A stretch of DNA of 64,000 nt from assembly GCA_027605045.1 (NCBI GenBank), contig JAQFWX010000006.1:620001-684000 (forward strand), read 5' to 3'. The DNA is from Phallus indusiatus (taxonomy: Eukaryota; Basidiomycota; Agaricomycetes; Phallales; Phallaceae). The position numbers were made by a program, and so were the translations under genes. Below are positions 33,660-47,300 of the stretch, one piece after another. A model generated the notes under the pieces. That model was given only the letters and a program-made list of their open reading frames with translations, was not told where the DNA came from and searched no databases. Positions within the stretch are counted from its first letter, which is position 1, and each line of letters starts with the position of its first letter.

Positions 33660-36600
33660 TTAGTGGTTTCCGAGTCTACATTTTGTCCAATCCAGACCAT
33701 GTACGAAATTTGTGAAATTTAGTTTTACAATGTTTTGAATTGGCATATGCGTTGTGCATGGAATCCAGAACTGCTTGCGCATCTTTGGTGGAACCCAAAA
33801 CAACAACTCACCCTGCGGACCTAAACACCATCCTTCGCCGTGACGCGCGAGTTGAACTTGAAGGGAGGACGAATCACTCATTTTAGTGAAAGGGGAGAGT
33901 GACGCTCTTTTCCAGGCCACGAGTGCGTAATCCAATGTCTTCGTCTTGTTGGATACCGATTCTCTGAGCGCTCCTCTCAGTGAATTACATCGAATGTAAG
34001 TGATACTAAACTCACCCCTCAATGTTAGAATTATCGGTGGTGAGTGGATGAGCGCCGTACAAAGTAGACATTGTCTCATATGTATCCAAGTCCCACACAT
34101 GACATTGCATGCGAAATAGAGTTGAGACTATATGTCTTTTGCTCAGAGTTAGGCCGTATTCTGCCCCACACCAAATTGTCTTGATGATCGTGTTTTTGGA
34201 TTCTATGTCCCAGATATCAAATCTCATGTCCCGCCAATCATCAACGTCCCTGGACACAGTTATAATACACTTTGAATTATTGGTGAACGCTGGACTCCAA
34301 ATAAATCGATTGAACGATGGGTCGGTCACGGTTCGTAATGTTTCGGTGTCAACATCGAAGAGTTTTAACTTGTTGTCGTCAATCCATGTCAGATACTTTC
34401 CGTTGAAGGACCGTTGCTTATTTAAGGTCCAAGGTATTGCTGTTCTTGGTAATGGAAATGAGTTGACTTTGACACCCGTTAAATCGAATATATCGACGCA
34501 TAGCCTTGACATGCATATGATATGTTTCTCGTTGGCAGAAACAGCAGTCAGGGAATCCCAGATGGCAGAACCACAAATGGAGGATAAATCGAATGCAGAC
34601 ATCCCTAATACTCTGTCACCCGATTCACAATCCCGGACTTCTACTTCATTCCAATGAATGACAGCAAAGAAGGTACCTCGCACGGGGAGAAGGGATCCCA
34701 GTTCACACGGTAAGTCTATTGGACCGTGAACCAGTGTGTGGGTACAACTATCCCATATTTTGATGATTGTTTCTTGTCCAGAAATGAGATAGCTGTCCAA
34801 ATACATGAGTGCGGTCATTGAACGGACTGATCGGTCGACAACAATCTCGCCCTCTTTGTCATTCCAGAGACAGAGTCCGCGGCTGTTGTTGTATGCCACA
34901 CGTACGTTTTCGTCGTCAGGTGAAACACCGACGCACCCGCGTTCTTCAAGTTCGGCTTCAAAGATAATCGTGTTCGTTGTCGTAATATCCGAGATCCGGA
35001 GGCGATCTTCACGGGAAACCGTCGTATATCGAAGAATGAGATATGCACCCCGTAGCCAAGCTTCATCCACCTTATAAATTTCTTTCAAAGGACTCGGTTC
35101 TATGGTCTCATCCCATTGTCGAACGTGAATTGTATCGCGGTATGTTGCGAACGCAATTGATTTGGAATCGTGTGAGAACCCTAAGCAGCTTTGGAATCCG
35201 TCTTCATAGGATCGACTAATTAATTCTCCCGTAGCCACACTCCAAATTGAGTAGTACGCCTTGTTGGTAGAAATGATATATTGACCATCGGGAGAAAGAC
35301 AGAAGCTTGTGACACTCGTCCCCTTCTGAATTTCAATGACTCTAGTGTTTGTCCGTAGATCCCAGATGTCTATTGTTTTGGCGTCTGATTTGAAAGCAAT
35401 GTAGTTGTCAGTGAGTGCGAGTGACGAGTCCCACCGAGTATGGCAGGGTAGGACATGTTGCATTTGTTTCCGAGTATTCCAAATGTGCATCTTTTCTTTC
35501 CATGACCCATTAAGGACAACCCATTCCCCGTTGGGAGAAATTGCGGAGGAGGAATAGTATCCCGATTCGAAGCGTTTAATAATCTGACGACTTTTTCGAT
35601 CGAACAGGAGTACTTCCTTTTCTGTGAACCAGGTTATAAAGCGCCCGTCCGAAGATATAGTGCCATGATCACACTCGGCACCGATTATCTCCCCATATTT
35701 CTCTATCACCACCTCATTTGTCACCATATTCCATATCAGGATATCACCTTCCATAGAAAAACAGTAAACCGTTTCTCCATCAGGGGAAAATACGATGCCG
35801 GTCGTGCGAATTGTAATTGGATGAGTAGCCTCCTTCTCCCCTGTTATGTAGTTCCATACAAAGAGTTTAGAATAAATTCCAGTTGCGTAATAGGTGCCTT
35901 TCGGAGAAAATGCAAATGTCATGGGATACCCAAAGGCATCTTTATGCGTGAATCTGGTTTTGCGTGAAGAGCCGACGGGCTGACCAACATCGAACGTGAA
36001 CAGCCCAGGATACCTTTCGAGATACTTCCTGGATACAAATGAATCACGAGAGGCAAAGGGAAGTGCCGAGAGATAGAGATGCGGTGTGCTCTTTGCGATT
36101 TCGTCTCCAAAATCATATCCAAAATCCCATGCATCTATCGCGTTTTGAGCTAGTTCACCGTCTACATCCTACCACCTGATTTAGCCGTCGAATATGCAAC
36201 AGGTAAAGGATCACCCACTTTACACCAGTTTGCTATTTTTCGCATTGCTATGCAGCCACGTTCAACCACACTTAACAAACTGAGGGCCTCAAAATAATAC
36301 AACAGGTTGTAATCCATCAATAATTGAATTTCACGAACAAGTTCCTCGCTGCGAGCTGACGACTGCAGATGAAAGGCCCAAAACCGACATGAATACGACA
36401 GATGCGACGGAATGGCTTTCTCGACACGTGAGTTGAAATTGGGCACCTTTTTATTGGGCAAGTGTGATGTTTCAAGATGACAGATATTGAAGCAAAGCAT
36501 CCGATTCATCACTTTGAGACAACCGAGCGTCATCCGGCCTTGGTTTGACGTGTCGATGTAGTAATCATTTATTTTTTTGCTCATTTCTTGGTTTTTTTCA

Positions 36601-39600
36601 GAGATTTTTTCGGTCATGAAAAAATCGAATAACGACGTGTGGAGAGGTCGTACCGGAGCAGATTCCGACGGGTCATGAACGCCGGAAAAGAACGATCCGA
36701 ATGGGGTGAGTATTGATCTTACATTTTCAATATCCTCAAAAATATTTTGTAGTGCGTGAATCGAGAGGGGCTCTTGCGCAATTACAATGGCACCTACGAT
36801 CGCCTTGAACTGTTCTTTGAAACTAGGATGCCGAGATTCTGGTTGATTTAGAATAACCTGATGGTATAGATTGTATAGTGACGAGGAAGAGCTTGACACG
36901 CAAGTTTCCCAGTTTTCGCGTATGAGCTGTGGACGTGTGACGGTAGTGCCAATGAGCCCGCAAGCAGTCTGAGCCCATTGGAAAAGACCTTGGGCATGAC
37001 CGGCTAGTGTACTGCGCCAACATATGTCTATCCCATCTAGTATTGACGATATTGAGGCAAGACGACTGGAGACATAAGCTTTGATATCATGACGCGTTTC
37101 TTTTGTGTCAATAATATCGCCCATCCGTTTACATGAAATACCAGGACTTTGGCATCGGTCCTCGATGTCCTGTTCCGGGCGAGTAGTAACGATCATACGA
37201 TAGTTCTTCGGAAGCTTGGTCCATTCATTCAAGAGGATTTCCAAAATTTCCTTGCGTTCTTCGCGGTCTCCACTTTCATCTAATGCATCCACAACGACAA
37301 CCACGGGCCCTATAGTTGCCACCTCTTGGGAAGGCTTAATAACAAGTTCTTCAAATTGTGTTCTGACATCCTCTTTCTTCCGAACCGCAGAGTTGTTGCT
37401 AATAACCTTCACCAATTCCTTTCGCCACACGCTGTCGCCGTCAGCCAGGTCGCGGGATATAGTGCTAAAGAGACGATTGCGCCGGCCGGGATAGCCTTGG
37501 CTGAAACAGAACATGGACCCGAGTCGATTCTGATCTTTGAGCATTTTAGCGATGGTATGTGCTATCGCGGATTTTCCTATTCCCGCTTGTCCACTGAGAA
37601 CAAGTATCTGTGTCGTTGAGTCGTCATTGGCCCACTTGTATATCTCATTGATCAGCGTTTGTCGAGTCCCCGGTAAACATTCTTTATTTGGGAAATACCC
37701 AGCGCCAGAATCGTAGGGTATATCCCCGAGCAATATGTGCTCATCTTGTGGAACAAGGTCATGAATCGATAATAACATAAGCTTGATGATTCACGTACTT
37801 AATCCAGCGATTGCCCCAGATACACGAAGTGTTGTAATGCTCGTGTCAAGATTGACCGAATCCGTCATCACCATCTTAAGGTGGTCTAGTTTGTCGTTGA
37901 AAGCTTGAATCTTGGCATCCACGCTCCCACCAATTGCCTTGACTATGTTTTTGACTAGAACTTCGACGTCAGACTGCTACACAATCACACGATCACGAGA
38001 AAGAAACAACCTGTACTTTCCGCAGTGTACTCTCTGATAAAATATGCGCATTCAATGGTTTGTTGAACCAGCGTGGAAAGTATCGCGGTCTGATATGTAG
38101 ACTGGATTGTGGATTGGGTCGCAGCAAGCTTGGTAAACCACTCCGCGTGCATAACGTACTCGTAGACATCCTTCAGTTTTTCACCCAACTGTTTGACTTT
38201 TTCATCACGGTTTTTTTTAGCGATAAGAATCTTTCCAAATTAATTTATATAGTCCGTCATGCCCAAGAGAAAAAAGCGTGTTACCTTTGGAATCACGGAT
38301 AGAACACTCCATGCTGCTTGTGCATATATATTTATCTTCAGAAAGTTTCAGAAAAGGATAAAAGTATGCTGAATAATGGAACTACCTGAGAAACATTATC
38401 CATCACCTTCATAAAAACCTGAAATGTGTCGAGAAACGAAATCCAAGTCTTCTCATTATTATTGTAGACTTTCGCCGCAGAACTGATAAAATTGGCAGTC
38501 TGGGCTGGAACCTCTAGATTCGGTAAGTTTCTCAGCCCTGTTGATGCTTGTTCTACCATCCTTAAAGCGACATTAAGTTCAGATATTTTTTCGACGTTGA
38601 ATGTTAATTGAGATTCTCCAGAGACGCCTAATTTGCATGAACCTGCAATAATATCATAAATAATCTACTAACGACGATATTTTTAGTAACATAACTAACC
38701 AAAATTGCTTTGCATCTCGAATAGGTCGATGGCCCGGCGTTCCCAGGCGCTAATTGTAATATCCATTGGAAATTGTTTCTTCCGCACGGTAAAAGTCAAG
38801 AGAGTCCCGTCCGTAATACCGCCGGGACTGAGTGGCGACGTGAACTCAAATATCTGAGAAGATTATAATCTTGAACATACAAGACAAAAGGTTCGTTCCA
38901 GATTACGCGATCGTTATCACATTTCCCTTTCCCATCTGCACTTGTCGGAGCCTTATCGTTTTTAATGCCGCACTTGATGATTATTTTGAACTCCGGATTG
39001 TTTTTTCGTGGAGAATTAAGCAAACAAACATCTTTATTCAGAGGAATCCGTAATGATATAAACCGAGATTTCGAATGAGGAATTCTAAACTTACTAGATA
39101 TTTTGATACCGTCAGTTGAAACAATCGCGCCAGCAGTGTTTGAGAGACTATTGCTGTTTTGACCATCCAAGATACAACTCTGGGCGAATTGCTTGAGTAC
39201 AAAAGGTATAACAAACAGTGAAAAGACCGACAGGATCGTTATTTGAAGGCTGCGAGCTCAAGTGCACAGGCCGCAAGATTAGTTCATTCGTCTCTCTGTG
39301 AATCGCGATATCTTCCCTCGTATTAACATCATTCTAGTTTGGAAATATCAGTCTTTACGGTGTAATAATCTATATCGGACGAAAATACTCACGAGTTCTC
39401 CTAAAACGTCCCAACTCGGGTGCCAAGTTGCAGATGTATGGTCAATTCCATCCAAACGGGGACGCTTGTGGCCATAATCATGGCTTTCGGCGACATCATC
39501 ACGCGGATGATACAACTCACGATCTTGCTGGGATAGCTCGCAATCCTCCTGATGTACTATCAGGCCCTCCGAGTCAACTGTGGCAGATTGGTGTCGACGA

Positions 39601-39644
39601 CCAGCCGTGGCAGAGAACCTCGATAGATTCTGAGCTTGGTCCAT
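33660..39644 (-). CDS. NLR2: C2-like/Goodbye-like/NACHT/WD40 STAND protein (about 1799 aa)
   Basis: Twelve exons: 39644-39393, 39333-39217, 39179-39095, 39031-38881, 38827-38700, 38642-38386, 38335-38285, 38230-38011, 37954-37799, 37744-36219, 36168-34016, 33963-33660. They sum to 5,400 nt, in frame throughout. The first two exons (1-123) encode a polar leader with a basic motif GHKRPRL that could be a nuclear localisation signal. Then come a C2-like domain (about 124-245, VIWNEPFVF), a Goodbye-like domain (about 255-472, AAWSVLSVIPK, NRDEKVKQL), NACHT (GQAGIGKSA with Lys about 530, VVVVVDALDESG, VTTRPEQD), a helical arm, WD repeats (about 981-1698) and the C-terminal exon (ELLFWVPP, FTNFVHGLDWTKC). 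The third intron-exon junctions are supported by identical placement in NLR3. Exon 2 to 3 needs a 37-bp intron (GTTTGT..CAG), the least certain junction. It is clearly closest to NLR3. Confidence 0.9.
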
Positions 39645-40480
39645 CAAGTCTAATAAAACCAGAGCTCGTAGTAGTAAAAAATACGCCACAGGACACCACT
39701 TACAGTGTTACTTCGTGCAGGTTCACCTATGGGAACGAAACAAAGAAGGTTCATACCCTCATTTGCTTTGCTGTTTCACTGCTTTACTAATCTCATCTTC
39801 GTTTGATTAATAAACGTTCTGGTCGTCAAACCTGTGTAATTGGCAAGTCGCTAAGTCACCAAAACACTGCTTCGAACCTAAATGGAAACTAAGGCATTTG
39901 TAAGTGGACTGAAATGTCGAAAGTGAATAAGTGTTGGTGGAAGAAGCTGTAAGGATGGAGTCACCAGCGTACACATCCCTAACTACAGATCCTGCGCCGC
40001 CGTCTCCGAAAAGTAGGCATTGTCAGGACTGCCTTTCAGACTGATTAGTTGCCGCTAGCGTGTGTTTTGTTACTGATGAGAAAAGATCCATCTTCGGCTG
40101 TGTAACACGCTGTACTGAAGTCCCATGGAGGGTTGCAATCTCATTTATAAACGTGTTTGAACGACGAAAAAAAGGTGTGTCGTATGCATCGGCCCGCATG
40201 CGCTTTGTTCAGCTTACTCGAAGAACATTGACCGATTGACAAGCCCCAGTAGCGAAGGTACTATGGTTTCTTCGAAGATTTCTTATATTTTATTACGCAA
40301 GACACGTCTTCCAAAGGTCTTGATATCACGAAGAAAGCGCAATTTATTTGCTTCGAAACCTGCGTAACCCTTCAACTTAATGTCTTGCGAACGAAGTTTC
40401 GAAGTCCCTTTCCATCTGTAATTTACTTAGTGTGAATGGAGAGACGAACTTGAAGTTGAGCTTAAACAAATTGCATCCGA
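39645..40480. other. 5' flank of NLR2, homologous to the 5' flank of NLR3
   Basis: A GTAAGT-containing stretch directly upstream of the start (about 39701) and the blocks AACCTGTGTAATT (39828) and AAGACACGTCTTCCAAAGGTCT (40300) recur at 57652, 57839 and 58518 upstream of NLR3. This should contain the promoter; an additional untranslated 5' exon is possible. No other gene is seen. Confidence 0.55.
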
Positions 40481-43400
40481 GTCATCGGCTCGACAGTGGC
40501 TCTGTCCAAACTCCGCCCTAGGTCCTCCACAGCCATCGTGGCTGATAGTCCGACGAACAAAGAACAGTCAAACGCTTGTTTTCTACTCGATTTTGATACT
40601 ATACTAATGTTTACATGTACATTTCGGTAATTAGACCTGAATATCAACACGCACCGACCCAGATTGGAGCAATCAAGATGTATTAATTGTACGCAAGGCT
40701 GTGGACGTAACCGGTAGACAACCTTTTTCAGCCCCTCTAGATGCCTCATAACCATCTTCCGATGACACGCCATTATTCTCTTTTATTCGCGCAGATTATC
40801 GGTGTCATTTGATGGAATGTTATCAAGTTCAGTCCTGTTCGCGACGTGCCGTATGGCAGTACAGAGACAAGTGCACTGCGAGCGTGGATTCCACAGAGCA
40901 CGAGGTTCGTGTTCAAGACGAGGTGGGTATAATTACTGTTCGTTGTTCGTTGCTTCTTTATATCGAGACATGGACTTTATAGGGTCATTCGAATGTTATC
41001 AAACACCAATTCGTATGAGACTTTTAGTCGCCATGAGAGTTATCAGGCGAGACGTCGCAGAGCGAAGGAGAAGAATACCACATTACATCGAGACTTTAAA
41101 TTTAGTTCAGAAGGTGGCGCACGGAGGTTGATCTTGAATCAATATGGACGATGAGTGGGGTAGCGAGGACAGCGATAACTTGTCGGAACACAACGTTTGG
41201 GATATCATAATCAGTTCAGGGGAACCTTCTTTCTTTTCCATCTCTCGAGCTGCATTTATTTTCTCATGGACCGTTGCGAAGGCATGGACTCTTTTGTCAT
41301 TTCGCGATAAAGTTCGTTCATTGGATGGGCTGATAGTCTCCAAGCGCATACCTGTTGTCAAGCTCGGACGAACCATAGAAACAAACCGACTGCTTTTCTC
41401 CCTTTAGAATCCGGATTGGATGCCAAATATTTCGCGGCTACTTGCACAGCGGTGTCAATTATGCTGGGAGATGGCATTAGACGTGAACAGTTCGATGCCA
41501 TCGGGATGGGGGATTGTTGGGGAAGCTTAAGACGCCTTGGCCATTTGACGTTAGACGTTCAACGTTCAACGTCCATCGTTCATTCTACACGTCGTTTGGT
41601 GAACGTCGATGGATATGCTTGACTACATTCTCACCAGTACTTTTACGTTCGTCACCGTCAAGTTTTCGTTAAGGAGCTTTGGCCTAATCCGGTTTGATCT
41701 TAGGTTTAGATTGATGGTGGTTTTCAAAAGCCTTTTGTTTTTATCTGAATGCTGGGGGTAATTTCTCTCTTTCACCACTGTGTTCTTCTCATTTTCATCC
41801 ATACTCTACCATTACGCGTCGTTTCATTCACTTCTTTGCTCATGATCCCTCACATTGTCTTACACCTGTCGATTACTTATTTGTATAGTATTCGACATGA
41901 CTATGTACATATGTAATTGTTTTTCGATCTGCATTCACTACTACATCGATACTGCCTTATCTCCTAACGCTTCTCAGAGACTCAACCCCACCTTCAAGCG
42001 AACCTTCGGGTCCTAAAAGGCTAAAACTATGGATTAGTGAAACATTGAAGAAATCAAACCAGTGTGATATTTGTATGTAACTTACACGGCTGACTTTGCC
42101 AAAAGGCATTCACGTCGACAGCTTGTCAGCGACAAAGCCTGAATATCCTGCAAGAACCTGCTAGATAAGCGCACGAGCTGGTGTCGACGCACACTCTGAA
42201 GTGACCTGAATCAAGATTCATTATAACCGGTTGCGGCACGCCTTCAAGTGATTTAACTGAGTTGTTTGCGATGAGTGCAACCGGGAATCACAATGTATTT
42301 GAATGCATCATCGGGCCTAGTAGATCTCATGCCGGTTATCTGGGGACCGTTTTGAACCTTTTCCGAACGGTAGATGACATGGAATACGTCGAGTATACGT
42401 ATTCACGATATCTACGCATTGGCATCAGAATAACCTCAGACCGGGATGAATGAGTAGAAGAGAAGAGCGTTGCTTCTTTCACTGGAATTGTATGGTGTGT
42501 ACCCCAGAGTTCCGAATTGTCTCCCATATGTAATGCACTCGACTAAGTCTAGACGGTTTGTAACTCGCGGCCCTTCCACTTCATCTTTGTGAGAATCCAG
42601 GAGCGTAGGCTTTATTTTTTTCTTCAATAGTCCAAGTTACGCTAACTAATGACGCCGCGCTGAAAATCCGTCAACGTCGACATCTGTATTCGAAGCGGGG
42701 ATGAAGTGCACCATGTTTTTACTGTCTCCACCTGACACCGTTCAAGAGCCTATTTTACTTCACCAACGGTAATGTATAGCGTACGTGCTATGGGTTAGAA
42801 TTCGGCGGGAGTATGGTCTATAGCCCGCAAGCGCAAGCGCGGCCTAAGGTTGGCTCTCATAAGAGATAGAACTGAGTTAGCAAGTGAGCAAACGCACGAG
42901 TTATAGGCCTGATGTTTTTCCGAATCTGTCAACAGTAAGAGGTTTGCCTTCGTTTAGTTACGTTAGATAGACGGAAAGCATGCTGATAGCACGGTTGAAA
43001 TAGCGAACATCATGGGGTGGGGGCAGGATTTCGGCTATGTTGGAATAGTACTTCGAGTCAATTGTGCTGTTTGTAGAGTAGTCGATAAAAAAAGACGAGT
43101 AGATGGTGGCACAGAGTTAATGTTCACTGCGATCGCGGACTAGGGCCGATGTAGATGCCCCAAGAGTACACTGCATCTATCCCGCCTGAATGAAGTATAG
43201 TTATCCATTGGAAAACTACGTGTAGACTGAAGCAATTTGGAACGTGAATATACTTGCTTCTGCAAGGCATTAAAAGGTCAATACAGAAGGAGGACACATG
43301 ACGTACATCGCGCTCGCCAAGTGTCCGGAACCGGTGGCGGAACAAGTGTTGAGACATCCTCTTCTGGCATATCGGGCGACGATATCTCAAGTATAATATG

Positions 43401-43500
43401 ACTTTATAAGGCCGTTGATGAGGCGGAAGATTTAAAAAAACTGAATGGGCATAATCAAACCATGCGATCACAGATTGACGTTACACGGTATTTTCTCGTA
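40481..43500. repeat. Low-copy degenerate repeat, copy II (about 3.0 kb)
   Basis: Colinear with copies I and III, lacking the 16.0-17.2 kb segment of copy I: the sequence passes directly from the block at about 40700 to TTCCGATGACACG (40757). Downstream it follows copy I closely to about 43440. The small frame beginning at ATG 41144 (MDDEW..) has a counterpart at 17581 in copy I, but the two differ in length and C-terminus and copy III is broken, so it is not supported as a gene. Confidence 0.8.
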
Positions 43501-44809
43501 AACGTCTGCGACGTTATCAATGTTGCATTGTAGGAAATTGACGTTTGAGTATTGATTCGAGAGCATTTCAAAGGTTAGAGCCATCAAATGACGACGTCAA
43601 TGCCTGGTCGCCGAAGTATGAGCCGAAGCGTCGCTAGCGATCTTGCTAAGACTGCAAAGCAGGAAATCGGAGCTGATCATATATTATTGAAATCAATCAC
43701 CTACATATGTAGTGTCAACCTACTAAGAAAATGCTCTGTACAATAAACTACCCACAGGACCGGATGGGGGTCGCTTTAGTTGGGCTTGTGAGGAAAGATG
43801 TTGGACGGAAGACTTTGCCGGGTGGTAACAGTAATGGACTCGAGATTCGTTCTTCACCTACTTCATCATCTGGGTCCGAGAATTCTCTTCGGCATGCAAT
43901 AACAAGAACATTGATGAAGAAAACGAGGCTGACGGTGTGCTTTTTCTGAGAGAGATGTGAGCGCTAGACCGAGGCGAGTCCCGCTTATTGAACAGATGTG
44001 CTGCCATCACTCAGAGCAAACAGCCAACGCGTTCGAAGGAAGACGAGGCATACGAGCGATAATCGGAGATGACTATACAGTACGCTGCCCATGCCTCGGT
44101 TCCATGTCCATGTCTTGGATTAGATACTGGTTTTGGCAGACTTGGGACAGTGGGGTATCCGCCTTTATTCCCGATTCAGGTTTATATAAGACGAAGATGA
44201 TGCTGGCAGTGTTATTGAGGCCTTAACATTGAATTTTTTTGACTGTAGTTCCCAAAGGGCTGTCGTTCATTCGCTGTTGTGAGCTCTCCAGCCGCCGAGC
44301 GGGATGCTGGTGTTGCCTCCATTGGAAGTATTGGTCTAGGACAAACTTTCTAACCAAACCATCATGAACCTTATTAAATAGAGTGAGCACATTCGCATGC
44401 ATAACTTACAAAGATCCCAACGTGCCTCCTCCATTAACAAGGAAAGGTCTTTCGTGTTCGCTTTACCAAGTCATAGTAGTGACCGCTGTTGACAGCTCCT
44501 GGTCTAACTATTAAGCAAGGATGTGTCAATCACAGTAAAATCTTCTTCTTATAAATATCTTAACTTACGCCTAGTTTCTCTCTAGTTGCCCTCATCTTCT
44601 TCTTGAAGTATGTATAACCGTCATGGGACGTGCAGTTTGCGGTCTAGATTGACCTGCAGAAAAAACCTAGTATATCCCAATGCAGTATAATCTCAGATGA
44701 ATTCAATACGAACAGCAAGTTCTTATTCTTCACCGCAAAATAAACCAGCAAGGAACCTCCCTATGTGGTCGTCCTAACTCCTAAGAGGGAGGTGACGTAA
44801 TCACAAGGG
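43501..44809. other. Intergenic region with a minus-strand coding relic
   Basis: Minus strand about 44220-44080 reads KPESGIKADTPLSQV..., matching KPGKKANAPLSNLSTPVSN on the minus strand at about 47630-47570. A small decayed exon present twice is the simplest reading. Nothing else recognisable is seen. Confidence 0.4.
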
Positions 44810-44818
44810 CTAGTTCCG

Positions 44819-45487
44819 CACGAAAGGACCGTGACTGGGAAAGTGTCCCATAAAGTCACTGTCCCATGGGACATGGGCGTCAAACTATTCAAACTCCGAA
44901 TAGTTGATATTCTCGGCACTGACTCCGCCGAAATACTTCACGCTCCGACTTGAGCTCCACAGAGCCTGTGGTGGAGGCTCGCAGACCTTCCAGCGACCGC
45001 ACTGTTTATTTTCGGTCCAAGCTTATTAAACAAATATTATACTAAAACATATTTAATTACAATTTTTATCATGAAAATAATCAGGTTTTTAATGTAGACG
45101 TTGTAGATCCAATTACAGGCTTGTGCCGCTTTCGGCTACTCTCACTCAAAGTTACATACCACAGTGCCACGATTGAACCGCAGTTCCAGTGACTTAACAG
45201 AAAATACTCGTAATTCTCAGTCTTTATGAGCTCATATAACTTCCAGAAAAGACATTCTGGAGACAAGAACATCTCATAAAACGCTTCATATGTTAATGCC
45301 GAATTGATGCCGGGGCATTACTTCTACGCCGGGAGGGCTTGTGCCGAACCTAATGAGCTTGTGCTGTTACTCAAAAAAACGGAACTAAATTTTGACCGGC
45401 AGCAGTGCCGTCGGCCTTTGAATTAGACGCCCGGTGTCTCATGAGACAGTGTCCCATGGGACACTTTCCCAGTCGCTGGCCTTTCCT
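44819..45487. mobile_element. Non-autonomous TIR element (MITE-like), 669 bp, 9-bp target duplication
   Basis: Terminal inverted repeats of about 60 bp: the left end ACGAAAGGACCGTGACTGGG (44820-44839) pairs with the reverse complement of the right end (45487 inward: AGGAAAGGCCAGCGACTGGG), and pairing continues through AAAGTGTCCCAT to GGGCGTC. Both ends also carry the palindrome GTCCCATGGGAC. CTAGTTCCG flanks the element directly on both sides (44810-44818 and 45488-45496). There is no coding capacity. A 9-bp duplication fits Mutator-like (MULE) elements; an 8-bp hAT reading is possible if the outermost base belongs to the TIR. Confidence 0.85.
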
Positions 45488-45496
45488 CTAGTTCCG

Positions 45497-47300
45497 AGGC
45501 TACACTTCTTCCCTGATGAGCGAGTCAGACCACGAACGAACACCCGATGTGCGGGTCTTTTTATATGACATTCGGGTGCATATCAATCAATTACGCGTCG
45601 CTGTGAGCGTTGAACGTAACGTTTGTTCGGCTGCATTCCCATCTCTGCTTTCGGCACTTCTACGTTCGTCCACCGTCGGGTTTTCGTAAAAGTACTTTGG
45701 GTGGCCATGTATTGACACAATCATGCACTATTTTCTGGCCTCCTTATCCGGTTTGATCTTTTTAGGTTCGAATAGAGTCTCCCCTAGTCTCCCAGTCCTT
45801 TTTCTCCGACCTAAAGCTAGGCTTAGTTACTTCCTATTCTCCACTTTATGATTCCCGTTCCATCGATGCCCGTCCTCCGCTGATAATACATGCTCTGCTA
45901 TCATGCGCAGTTTCGTCGACTCTTTGCTCGGACCCGTGCATGACATGTGTGATCGTTTTTCCATCCGCATTCACTTCATCAACATGTTTGAACATGTCCA
46001 CAGATGTCGACCTCGTTCCTAACCCTTACACCCATATACCTTCTCGGCATTCGCACACTGTGAACTAAGCACCGTCACGTATGCAGTCCGATAGCATATG
46101 TCCACAGTTAGACTGGGACTGGCTCTTTAAATCACTTCTCGCCACATGCTGCCGCAAGTCTAGTCATCGGGGCGTTATAATTATGCGCGGAATAGATACG
46201 GTCGGTTCACAGGTTTGTCTCGCGGTATCAACCTAGCAGTTTTGTTTAGTGCAGTGCGTCCGTCGAGCTCCAAGTGGGACTGGAACACCCCGTGTAGCTA
46301 ACGCAGTATCATCCTTTGGTGACGGGAGATTGAGCGGCGAACGGTAATGATCTCGGTCACCATGGGCTCGGCATTCAGACTAGTTAACGAAGCCTAGGAC
46401 GATCTTTGCAACGATCGTAGGGATTACTTCCTCAGCAGATCAACATCGCTGAAAGTGTGCCAAACGCAACTTCGTGCCACGCCATACTCCAGTGGGGGTT
46501 CCTCTCATCTATGTATGCTGTCAGGACTTTTGTCTTTCAAGATCGGCTCCTTTGAAGCGCACAACGCACTCGTTCTCCGCCACCTACGCCAATTAGGCAG
46601 GTGTCAATGCTGGCACATGCCTTGCCAGCGGTCATTCTGAGCGATCAAAGCGGCAGTCGTCTAAAGATGGACAAACGTAATGGCCATGACACCCATCCTG
46701 GTGCACAACCTCATATAGCCTATGGTCCTTGCTTGTCAATGTTGAGGTTATATCGTATGCGGCATCGTGTTTTCTACAGCCACTCGATACTTTGGCCGTG
46801 GTCAGCTTCGTTACTGCTGTTGTTAGCGGTTTGCGCCTAGTCCTGGATACATAGTGATTTACCTACAGTAGAACCGTGTATAAAGCGCGAGTCTCAGAGT
46901 GAAAAGGAGAGAGCGGCGCTTCTATCTCTGCTCTCTACGATTGTCTCAGGATTTTATCGTCTTTTCATCTACATCCACTTTAAATTCGTCGTGTAATCAT
47001 GGGCCGGCGGAGAACGACTCAAATTGATGTAGTCCTAGGCTTTTTCGGGAAGACAAGCTCTGCTCGAAACTGTCGCCGGAACAGGATAGGCCAACCCCAC
47101 AATCACCCGGTACCCAGACTTCTTCCTTGCCCTGAGCTACCGTAAGTCGAACCTTTACCTTCGCCTCCTAGTTAGTTCCATTGCCTGGAAAGGATACTGT
47201 CCTCAATCTTGGATCTTGGCCTTATATAAAAGATGATATTTTACTTATATTCAGTGCTCATGTTTAAACAAAAAGATAATTATAATCGCAGACAAATACA
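45497..47300. repeat. Low-copy degenerate repeat, copy V (about 1.8 kb)
   Basis: Matches copy IV from GAGCGAGTCAGACCACGAACGAAC (45517, compare 31195) to the AACGACTCAAATTG block (47017, compare 33128) in the same order, and the TAGCTAACGCAGTATCATCCTTT block (46294) matches 16630 and 32350 regions. No intact ORF. It directly abuts the TIR element, which inserted near its left edge. Confidence 0.7.

Noticed and set aside
38828..38880. Two-base frameshift in the C2-like exon of NLR2
   Set aside because: It falls inside a 53-bp intron with a GTATGT donor shared by the paralogs.
17581..41407. MDDE-starting small ORFs in repeat copies I and II
   Set aside because: Lengths and C-termini disagree between copies and the copy III counterpart is broken, so selection on the protein is not supported.
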